NCBI GenBank assembly: GCA_022014155.1
Contig: JAKLLS010000009.1
Location: 1-52,032 of the forward strand
Direction: 5' to 3'
DNA: 52,032 bases
Source: Marinobacter sp.
GTDB lineage: Bacteria; Pseudomonadota; Gammaproteobacteria; Pseudomonadales; Oleiphilaceae
Shown here: positions 46,061-52,032 of the stretch, piece by piece
Layout of the letters: every line of letters starts with the position of its first letter
How positions within the stretch are numbered: the stretch's first letter is position 1
Notes under the pieces: generated by a model
Told to the model about the DNA's origin: nothing
What the model saw: the letters and a program-made list of their open reading frames with translations, nothing else
Database searches by the model: none
Made by a program: the position numbers and the translations under genes

Positions 46061-46381
46061 TTACTGGTTATCGACAGCTTCGTTCGTGGACTTGAAGATC
46101 CGCACTTTGGCGCCGTCTTCCTTGATCTGGAAGCCTACGCGATCGGCTTTGCCGGTCTGCGGATTAAAAATAGCCACGTTGGAAGCCTGGATAGGTGCTT
46201 CTTTTTCGACGATGCCACCTGGGGTGCCCAGCATCGGGTTCGGCTTGGTGTGCTTCTTGATCATATTGATCCCAGAAACTACTACCCGGCCATCGTCCTG
46301 AACCTTCAGGACTTTACCACGTTTGCCTTGGTCTTTCCCCGTAGTGACGATTACTTCGTCATCTCGTTTGATCTTTTTCAT
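46061..46381 (-). CDS. rplX: 50S ribosomal protein L24
   Basis: A 106-residue assembly initiator protein of the 50S subunit. [20 protein letters not shown] with GKRGKVLKV is the KOW motif that binds 23S rRNA, and [20 protein letters not shown] is the conserved second half. It lies 16 bases after rplN. Confidence 0.98.
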   Translation of the reverse strand: MKKIKRDDEVIVTTGKDQGKRGKVLKVQDDGRVVVSGINMIKKHTKPNPMLGTPGGIVEKEAPIQASNVAIFNPQTGKADRVGFQIKEDGAKVRIFKSTNEAVDNQ

Positions 46382-46397
46382 AACCGGCCTCTGGTCC

Positions 46398-46766
46398 TTA
46401 AAGTACTTCGGGTGCCAGTGAGATAATTTTCATGAACTTTTCATTACGCAGTTCACGGGTAACCGGTCCGAAGATACGGGTACCAATCGGTGCGTCCTGA
46501 TTGTTCAGAAGTACTGCCGCGTTTCCGTCGAAACGGATAAGCGACCCGTCGGGACGACGTACACCCTTGCGGGTACGTACAACGACAGCTTTCAGGACCT
46601 GGCCTTTCTTCACTTTACCGCGGGGGATGGCTTCCTTGACGGTCACCTTGATGACATCCCCTACGCTGGCATAACGCCTGTGTGAACCGCCCAGGACCTT
46701 GATGCACATCACCTGACGCGCACCGCTGTTATCCGCGACTTCAAGCATTGTTTGAGTCTGAATCAT
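46398..46766 (-). CDS. rplN: 50S ribosomal protein L14
   Basis: A 122-residue protein at the subunit interface. [20 protein letters not shown] opens it, and [20 protein letters not shown] is typical; the length equals the E. coli protein. It starts 18 bases after rpsQ. No separate spc promoter is visible in that short gap, so the S10 and spc groups are probably read as one transcript here. Confidence 0.98.
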   Translation of the reverse strand: MIQTQTMLEVADNSGARQVMCIKVLGGSHRRYASVGDVIKVTVKEAIPRGKVKKGQVLKAVVVRTRKGVRRPDGSLIRFDGNAAVLLNNQDAPIGTRIFGPVTRELRNEKFMKIISLAPEVL

Positions 46767-46784
46767 GGTTGTTCTCCGGGCGAG

Positions 46785-47051
46785 TTACACCTTGGATGCA
46801 CGTTCGGTGACTTCCACCAGGGCCCAGCTCTTGGTCTTGGAGACCGGACGGGTTTCCTGAATGGTCACAGTGTCACCGACATTGCACTGATTGCTCTCAT
46901 CATGAGCGTGGATCTTGGTCGAGCGCTTCATGTACTTACCGTACAGCGGGTGTTTCACCTGGCGCTCCACCAGGACCACGATGGACTTCTCCATCTTGTT
47001 GCTCACGACCTTGCCGCTCAGAGTTCTGGCAGTTTGGGTAGCTTCGGTCAT
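46785..47051 (-). CDS. rpsQ: 30S ribosomal protein S17
   Basis: An 88-residue OB-fold 16S rRNA-binding protein. [20 protein letters not shown] and [20 protein letters not shown] are diagnostic. The ATG at 47051 (MTEATQTAR) is one base after the rpmC stop; a start at 47072 would add seven residues inside rpmC. Confidence 0.98.
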   Translation of the reverse strand: MTEATQTARTLSGKVVSNKMEKSIVVLVERQVKHPLYGKYMKRSTKIHAHDESNQCNVGDTVTIQETRPVSKTKSWALVEVTERASKV

Positions 47052-47052
47052 G

Positions 47053-47244
47053 TCACTGTCCTGCCTTTTCATTCAATACTGTTTTCACGCGAGCGATGTC
47101 GCGCTTCACATTGCCGAGAAGGTGAGACTGATTCAGCTGACCTGTCGCCTTACGCATGCGCAGGTTGAACTGCTCCTTCAGGAGGTCGATCAGCTCTTTG
47201 TTCAGCTCCTCGACGGACTTTTCACGCAGCTCTGTTGCTTTCAT
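47053..47244 (-). CDS. rpmC: 50S ribosomal protein L29
   Basis: A 63-residue two-helix protein beside the exit tunnel that helps bind trigger factor and [23 protein letters not shown] opens it and [17 protein letters not shown] closes it, almost as in E. coli. Its ATG shares one base with the rplP stop (TGATG), so translation is coupled. Confidence 0.98.
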   Translation of the reverse strand: MKATELREKSVEELNKELIDLLKEQFNLRMRKATGQLNQSHLLGNVKRDIARVKTVLNEKAGQ

Positions 47245-47657
47245 CACATCACCGTCCTCGTTACAAAGGTGGTCTGTACCGGCAATTTGGCCGCAGCAAG
47301 AGTGAACGCGTCACGAGCGATTTCCTCGGAAACACCTTCCATCTCATACAGCATCCGGCCCGGCTGGATTTCAGCCACCCAATACTCGACAGAACCCTTA
47401 CCTTTACCCATTCGAACTTCAAGCGGCTTGCCAGTGATCGGCTTGTCCGGGAACACCCGGATCCAGATCTTACCGCCCCGCTTGATACGACGAGTCATGG
47501 TACGACGCGCCGCCTCAATCTGGCGCGCAGTTATACGCCCACGGCTGGTCGCCTTCAATCCGTATTCACCGAAGCTCACCTTGTTAGCGCGGTGCGCGAG
47601 ACCGGTGTTACGGCCTTTCATTACCTTGCGAAATTTGGTGCGTTTTGGTTGCAGCAT
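47244..47657 (-). CDS. rplP: 50S ribosomal protein L16
   Basis: A 137-residue protein near the peptidyl-transferase and A sites. [20 protein letters not shown] opens it. [20 protein letters not shown], then [20 protein letters not shown], are the conserved blocks; the arginine-rich loop around residue 81 is the site hydroxylated in E. coli. It lies 12 bases after rpsC. Confidence 0.98.
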   Translation of the reverse strand: MLQPKRTKFRKVMKGRNTGLAHRANKVSFGEYGLKATSRGRITARQIEAARRTMTRRIKRGGKIWIRVFPDKPITGKPLEVRMGKGKGSVEYWVAEIQPGRMLYEMEGVSEEIARDAFTLAAAKLPVQTTFVTRTVM

Positions 47658-47669
47658 TAGAGTGCCCCT

Positions 47670-48353
47670 TTACTTAGAACCTTTCTTCCCAGAGGCTTTC
47701 TTGTCAGCACGGACCTGCTCCATACCACCAAGAATCTCACCTTTGAAGATCCATACCTTGACGCCGATTACGCCGTAAGTGGTATGCGCTTCGTAGGTTG
47801 CGTAATCAATATCTGCACGCAGAGTGTGCAGAGGTACACGACCTTCGCGATACCACTCGGAACGCGCAATTTCAGCACCCCCGAGACGACCGCCTACCTG
47901 GATCTTGATACCCTTGGCACCCTGACGCATGGCGTTCTGTACCGCACGCTTCATAGCGCGACGGAACATCACACGACGCTCCAGCTGGCCGGCAACGTTT
48001 TGCGCTACCAGGCGGGCATCCAGGTCCGGCTTGCGGACTTCTTCGATGTTGATGTGCACAGGCACACCCATCATGTCGCTGACTTCGCGACGCAGACGGT
48101 CAACATCTTCACCCTTCTTACCGATAACAATACCGGGACGGGCTGTATGGATCGTGATACGGGCGTTCTGAGCAGGGCGCTCGATCACAATCTTGCTGAC
48201 AGACGCCTTAACCAGACGCTTGTCGAGGAATTCACGAACCTGAATGTCGTTCAACAGGTTGTTCGCGTATTCCGCTTTTTCGGCATACCACACTGAGTTG
48301 TGCTCTTTGATCACACCCAGGCGCATGCCGGTTGGATTTACTTTATGACCCAT
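47670..48353 (-). CDS. rpsC: 30S ribosomal protein S3
   Basis: A 227-residue 30S protein at the mRNA entry channel with helicase activity. [20 protein letters not shown] opens it. A KH domain shows [20 protein letters not shown], and the C-terminal domain [20 protein letters not shown] follows. A lysine-rich tail ends the chain. It follows rplV by 11 bases. Confidence 0.98.
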   Translation of the reverse strand: MGHKVNPTGMRLGVIKEHNSVWYAEKAEYANNLLNDIQVREFLDKRLVKASVSKIVIERPAQNARITIHTARPGIVIGKKGEDVDRLRREVSDMMGVPVHINIEEVRKPDLDARLVAQNVAGQLERRVMFRRAMKRAVQNAMRQGAKGIKIQVGGRLGGAEIARSEWYREGRVPLHTLRADIDYATYEAHTTYGVIGVKVWIFKGEILGGMEQVRADKKASGKKGSK

Positions 48354-48364
48354 CTGAGCATCTC

Positions 48365-48697
48365 CTACTTGTCGGCGACCTTGACGGTGATATGACAGGT
48401 GCGCTTGAAAATCCGGTCAGCGCGCCCCTTGGCTCGAGCTTTGATTCGCTTGAGCGTCGGACCCTCATCCACCATAACGGTGGAAACCCGCAGATCATCT
48501 ACGTCCAGACCTTCGTTGTGCTCAGCATTGGCAATGGCGGATTCAAGAGCTTTCTTGATCACGACCGCTGCCTTTTTCGGGCTGAAAGTCAGAATGTTCA
48601 GGGCATCCTCAACAGCTTTGCCGCGTACCTGGTCAGCGACAAGACGTGCTTTCTGAGCTGAGAGGTTAGCGCCCTTGTACTTGGCTGCTACTTCCAT
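48365..48697 (-). CDS. rplV: 50S ribosomal protein L22
   Basis: A 110-residue protein whose hairpin lines the exit tunnel. [20 protein letters not shown] and the tunnel loop [20 protein letters not shown] are diagnostic; changes in the loop cause macrolide resistance in other species. The ATG at 48697 was chosen, giving E. coli length; the open frame runs far upstream without homology. Confidence 0.98.
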   Translation of the reverse strand: MEVAAKYKGANLSAQKARLVADQVRGKAVEDALNILTFSPKKAAVVIKKALESAIANAEHNEGLDVDDLRVSTVMVDEGPTLKRIKARAKGRADRIFKRTCHITVKVADK

Positions 48698-48713
48698 TTC
48701 TATTCCCTCACAA

Positions 48714-48989
48714 TCAGCGTTTAGCTTTCTTGTCGGCCGCATGACCACGATAAGTACGCGTTGCCGCGAACTCACCCAGCTTATGACCGACCATATCTTC
48801 GGTGACATAAACCGGCACGTGCTGCTTGCCGTTGTGGACTGCAATGGTCAGGCCTACCATCTCCGGAAACACTGTCGACCGGCGGGACCAGGTTTTGATC
48901 GGTCGCTTGTCGTTCGCTTCCAGAGCTGCCTCGACCTTCTTCAACAGATGCAGGTCTATAAAAGGACCTTTCTTTAAAGAACGTGGCAC
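48714..48989 (-). CDS. rpsS: 30S ribosomal protein S19
   Basis: A 91-residue 30S head protein. [20 protein letters not shown] opens it, and [20 protein letters not shown] plus [20 protein letters not shown] are conserved. It starts 23 bases after rplB. Confidence 0.99.
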   Translation of the reverse strand: MPRSLKKGPFIDLHLLKKVEAALEANDKRPIKTWSRRSTVFPEMVGLTIAVHNGKQHVPVYVTEDMVGHKLGEFAATRTYRGHAADKKAKR

Positions 48990-49012
48990 AGCAATTACCT
49001 CTATGTAGTCGT

Positions 49013-49840
49013 TTACTTGGCCGAACGACGACGTACTATCATCTTGTCAGTACGCTTGTTCTTACGAGTCTTATGCCCTTTGGTCGGAACACCCCACGGA
49101 GTAACCGGGTGACGCCCGCCAGAGGTACGCCCTTCACCACCACCATGTGGGTGGTCAACTGGGTTCATAGCAACACCACGTACTGTTGGACGTTTACCGC
49201 GCCAACGTGATGCACCCGCTTTACCAAGCTGCTTGAGGCTGTGCTCGCTGTTGGACACTTCACCCAACGTTGCGCGACAGTCAACAAGCACCTTACGCAT
49301 TTCACCTGAGCGCAGGCGGATGGTGGCATAAGCCCCTTCCCGAGCAACCAGCTGTACGGATGCGCCCGCGGAGCGAGCCAGCTGGGCACCTTTGCCAGGC
49401 TTGAGTTCGACGCAGTGGATCACGGAACCGACCGGAATATTCCGGAGCGGAAGCGTGCTGCCCACCTTGATCGGCGCGTCGATACCGGAACGCACAGGGT
49501 CTCCGATCTGCATACCTTTGGGAGCGATGATGTAACGACGCTCGCCATCGGCGTACTTCAGGAGCGCGATGTGCGCAGAGCGGTTCGGATCATATTCCAG
49601 GCGCTCAATAGTCGCCGGGATACCATCTTTGGTCCGCTTGAAGTCAATGACGCGGTAGTGCTGCTTGTGGCCACCACCAACGTGACGGGTAGTGATGCGA
49701 CCAAAATGGTTACGACCACCCGATTTACTCTTAGTTTCTACCAACGGCTCGTAAGGGCGCCCTTTGTGCAGATCAGGGTTGTAGAGCTTTACAACGTGAC
49801 GGCGGCCGGCAGATGTTGGCTTGGTTTTGACGATCGGCAT
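49013..49840 (-). CDS. rplB: 50S ribosomal protein L2
   Basis: A 275-residue universal protein needed for subunit joining and peptidyl transfer. [19 protein letters not shown] opens it. The C-terminal part has [20 protein letters not shown] with the conserved histidine (H230 region). It lies 17 bases after rplW. Confidence 0.99.
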   Translation of the reverse strand: MPIVKTKPTSAGRRHVVKLYNPDLHKGRPYEPLVETKSKSGGRNHFGRITTRHVGGGHKQHYRVIDFKRTKDGIPATIERLEYDPNRSAHIALLKYADGERRYIIAPKGMQIGDPVRSGIDAPIKVGSTLPLRNIPVGSVIHCVELKPGKGAQLARSAGASVQLVAREGAYATIRLRSGEMRKVLVDCRATLGEVSNSEHSLKQLGKAGASRWRGKRPTVRGVAMNPVDHPHGGGEGRTSGGRHPVTPWGVPTKGHKTRKNKRTDKMIVRRRSAK

Positions 49841-49857
49841 ATTACGACCCCTTTACC

Positions 49858-50151
49858 TTATTCCACATCCAGAAAATCGATGTCCTGACCTTCCGCAAGC
49901 TTTACATAAGCCTTGCGCAGATCATTACGCTTGCCGAAACCGCGGATGGTACGCTTGAGCTTACCCTTACGGTTCAGAACCTGAACACCTTCGACGGTGA
50001 CGTTGAACAGCTGCTCAACGGCTTTCTTGATCTCGGGCTTGGTGGCATCAGGCGCTACACGAAACACAACCTGATTGCTCTCCGCCACCAGAGACGCTTT
50101 CTCTGATACGTGCGGTCCCAGAAGAACCTTGTAAATACGTTCCTGATTCAT
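49858..50151 (-). CDS. rplW: 50S ribosomal protein L23
   Basis: A 97-residue protein at the exit tunnel that docks trigger factor and [23 protein letters not shown] opens it and [20 protein letters not shown] is typical. Its start overlaps the rplD stop as ATGA. Confidence 0.98.
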   Translation of the reverse strand: MNQERIYKVLLGPHVSEKASLVAESNQVVFRVAPDATKPEIKKAVEQLFNVTVEGVQVLNRKGKLKRTIRGFGKRNDLRKAYVKLAEGQDIDFLDVE

Positions 50152-50753
50152 CCCAGCATCTCCTCGATCTTCTTAAGAGCGGGAACAGTCACAACGACTT
50201 TCTCGAAGGCAACCAGGCTAACCGGATCCAGGCCGGCAACGTCACGCACATCAACGTGCGGAATGTTACGGGAGGCCAGATGCAGATTCTGCTCAACGTT
50301 GTCAGACAGAATCAGGGCGTTATTCACACCGATATCCTTCAGCTTGGCGCTGAAAGCCTTGGTCTTCGGGGTGTCGACGTTCATGTCGTCAACCACAACC
50401 AGGCGTTCCTGGCGAACCAGCTCGGAAAAAATGGAGCGCATCGCTGCGCGGTACATTTTACGGTTAACCTTCTGCTCAAAGTCACGAGGCTTGGCAGCAA
50501 AGGTCACACCACCGGAGCGCCAGATCGGGCTACGGATTGTACCTGCACGGGCACGACCAGTGCCCTTCTGACGCCAGGGCTTCTTACCACCGCCACTGAC
50601 TTCTGAACGTGTTTTCTGAGCCTTGGTACCCTGACGGCTGGCTGCCATATAAGCAGTAACCACCTGGTGAACCAGCGACTCGTTAAAATCTTTGGCGAAT
50701 GCGACGTCGGAAACAGAGATTCCCTTGCCGCTACCTGTAATAGTCAATTCCAT
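50148..50753 (-). CDS. rplD: 50S ribosomal protein L4
   Basis: A 201-residue protein whose loop reaches the exit tunnel; in E. coli it represses its own operon. The loop [20 protein letters not shown] and then [20 protein letters not shown] are diagnostic. It lies 11 bases after rplC and overlaps rplW by 4 bases. Confidence 0.99.
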   Translation of the reverse strand: MELTITGSGKGISVSDVAFAKDFNESLVHQVVTAYMAASRQGTKAQKTRSEVSGGGKKPWRQKGTGRARAGTIRSPIWRSGGVTFAAKPRDFEQKVNRKMYRAAMRSIFSELVRQERLVVVDDMNVDTPKTKAFSAKLKDIGVNNALILSDNVEQNLHLASRNIPHVDVRDVAGLDPVSLVAFEKVVVTVPALKKIEEMLG

Positions 50754-50764
50754 CGAACCGCTCC

Positions 50765-51403
50765 TCAGGCTTTAACTGCAGGCTTGATGACAACGTTACC
50801 GCCGGTCGCACCGGGAACGGCACCACTTACCAGCAGCAGGTTGCGCTCGGCGTCGACGCGGACGATCTTCAGGTTCTGCACAGTGACCTGCGCATTACCC
50901 ATCTGACCCGCCATCTTCTTGCCCTTGAATACCTTGCCCGGAGTCTGGTTCTGACCAATAGAACCCGGAGCACGATGAGACAGTGAGTTACCGTGGGTCG
51001 CGTCCTGCATGGAGAAGTTCCAGCGCTTAACACCGCCCTGGAAACCTTTACCCTTGGACTGACCAGTGGCATCAACAACCTGACCGTCTTCGAAGACAGA
51101 AGCAGTGATCTCGCCGCCGGCCACAAGGTCTTCACCTTCGCCATCGGCCAGACGAAACTCCCACATACCGCGACCGGCTTCAACGCCAGCTTTGGCAAAA
51201 TGGCCTGCTTCGCTCTTGGTCACACGAGAGGAACGACGAGTACCGACGGTAACCTGAACCGCGCGATAACCATCGCTTTCAAGAGTTTTGAGCTGGGTAA
51301 TGCGGTTGGGCTCAACCTCAATTACCGTCACGGGCAACGCCTGCCCATCTTCCGTAAAAATACGGGTCATACCGGCCTTACGACCGACAACACCAATTGC
51401 CAT
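50765..51403 (-). CDS. rplC: 50S ribosomal protein L3
   Basis: A 212-residue primary 23S rRNA-binding protein close to the peptidyl-transferase centre. [20 protein letters not shown] opens it. [15 protein letters not shown] and [20 protein letters not shown] form the central extension, including the glutamine methylated in E. coli. A 74-base gap separates it from rpsJ. Confidence 0.99.
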   Translation of the reverse strand: MAIGVVGRKAGMTRIFTEDGQALPVTVIEVEPNRITQLKTLESDGYRAVQVTVGTRRSSRVTKSEAGHFAKAGVEAGRGMWEFRLADGEGEDLVAGGEITASVFEDGQVVDATGQSKGKGFQGGVKRWNFSMQDATHGNSLSHRAPGSIGQNQTPGKVFKGKKMAGQMGNAQVTVQNLKIVRVDAERNLLLVSGAVPGATGGNVVIKPAVKA

Positions 51404-51477
51404 GTTTCACCTCTTAAGTGTACGGGGCTCTCACCCTCTATGGCCTTATGACAGTTACACAGACTAACCCGCAGGGT

Positions 51478-51789
51478 TTAGCCGAGGCTGATCTGAACGT
51501 CTACACCTGCTGCCAGGTCCAGCTTCATCAAAGCATCTACTGTCTTTTCCGTCGGCTCAACAATGTCGAGCAAACGCTTATGAGTACGAATTTCATACTG
51601 ATCGCGCGCGTCTTTGTTGACGTGCGGAGAAATCAGCACTGTGTACTTTTCCTTCCGCGTCGGCAGAGGGATTGGCCCACGCACCTGAGCGCCGGTCCGC
51701 TTAGCGGTATCGACAATCTCCTGCGTGGACTGGTCGATCAGGCGATAATCAAACGCCTTCAACCGGATTCGAATTTTTTGGCTTTGCAT
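51478..51789 (-). CDS. rpsJ: 30S ribosomal protein S10
   Basis: A 103-residue 30S head protein that is also the NusE antitermination factor. [20 protein letters not shown] and [20 protein letters not shown] are diagnostic. It is the first gene of the S10 operon, with a near-perfect promoter about 60 bases upstream. Confidence 0.99.
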
Positions 51790-51851
51790 GATGCACCAAA
51801 CTCCACTCGTAGCAGCTACTTGTTTAGCCGACCTTCAAAAAAAGGAGCCGC

Positions 51852-51880
51852 ATTGTATGCATAATACCCAACCATGTCAA
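51852..51880 (-). promoter_or_regulatory. Sigma-70 promoter of the S10 operon
   Basis: On the minus strand, consensus TTGACA (51880-51875) and TACAAT (51857-51852) are separated by exactly 17 bases. Transcription should start near 51845, so the rpsJ leader is only about 55 bases, much shorter than the L4-controlled leader of E. coli. Confidence 0.92.
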
Positions 51881-51928
51881 CTGCAATGCAGGCTGACTCG
51901 GTCAGGCATCAATGTGCGGCTGAAACAG

Positions 51929-51958
51929 AAAAAGGGGCTGATGTTTCAGCCCCTTTTT
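51929..51958 (-). terminator. Intrinsic terminator after tuf
   Basis: AAAAAGGGGCTGA pairs with TCAGCCCCTTTTT across a four-base loop, a 13-bp perfect stem with T-runs in both directions. It lies 19 bases after the tuf stop and separates tuf from the S10 promoter. Confidence 0.97.
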
Positions 51959-51977
51959 CCTGGATCAATCGAGCGGA

Positions 51978-52032
51978 TTACTCGATGATCTTGGCGACTA
52001 CGCCGGCACCAACGGTACGGCCACCTTCGCGG
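51978..52032 (-). CDS. tuf: Elongation factor Tu, C-terminal end (partial)
   Basis: Only the last 17 codons and the TAA stop are in the window. The visible REGGRTVGAGVVAKIIE is the near-invariant end of EF-Tu, which carries aminoacyl-tRNA to the ribosome. Its position before rpsJ is the normal place of tufA at the end of the str operon. The rest lies beyond base 52032. Confidence 0.96.
   Translation of the reverse strand, partial: REGGRTVGAGVVAKIIE

Overview
The window is a chromosomal segment of a gammaproteobacterium. The gene order ntrB-ntrC / ssb - MFS / uvrA / S10-spc-alpha ribosomal operons, the Gram-negative porin, the LPS-core genes and the moderately high G+C look most like Marinobacter or a close marine relative. 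That placement is inferred from protein style and synteny; no search was run.

Region 1 (1-15836) is an LPS / surface-glycan locus. It opens with the end of a lipid A late acyltransferase. A tightly packed plus-strand operon follows: a GT2 glycosyltransferase, two unusual GT-B-like proteins, a PhyH-type Fe(II)/2-oxoglutarate dioxygenase, then a complete CMP-pseudaminic acid pathway (pseB, pseC, pseF, pseG, pseH, pseI). Interleaved with the pathway are a formyltransferase-like protein and a PIG-L deacetylase, and the operon ends with a WaaY-like kinase. On the minus strand lie a WaaL-type O-antigen ligase and a Kdo kinase; a GT9 heptosyltransferase diverges from them. The region suggests a pseudaminic acid, probably N-formylated and possibly further oxidised, that is attached to LPS rather than to flagellin. 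Parts of the operon (about 1.4-4.8 kb) are visibly more A+T-rich than the housekeeping DNA, as is common in serotype islands.

Region 2 (15837-25600) holds a pair of REP-like hairpins, a DUF6165 gene, ilvE, glnE, a two-helix K+ channel with an RCK-like domain, a CYTH triphosphatase, an outer-membrane porin with a long A+T-rich upstream region, dtd and a proline iminopeptidase.

Region 3 (25600-32900) is a nitrogen-assimilation block: typA, then glnA behind a recognisable sigma-54 promoter with upstream NtrC-type sites, a DUF4124 gene, and ntrB-ntrC. glnE in region 2 encodes the enzyme that adenylylates GlnA, so sensor kinase, activator, target promoter, target enzyme and its modifier all lie within 15 kb.

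Region 4 (32900-37940) has ssb and a YajR-like MFS transporter on the minus strand, divergent from uvrA. A 93-bp element with perfect 25-bp inverted arms follows uvrA.

Region 5 (38100-52032) is the S10-spc-alpha ribosomal protein superoperon on the minus strand, from rpsJ to rplQ, including secY, rpoA and the 37-residue rpmJ. A near-consensus sigma-70 promoter precedes rpsJ and another precedes rpsM. The window ends in the last codons of tuf.

The most interesting items are the formyl/deacyl module and the uncharacterised transferases and dioxygenase of the pseudaminic acid operon, a three-way-junction RNA leader predicted just upstream of typA, the perfect 25-bp inverted-repeat element after uvrA, the compensatory hairpin pair after the GT9 gene, and an extended palindrome that overlays the alpha-operon promoter.
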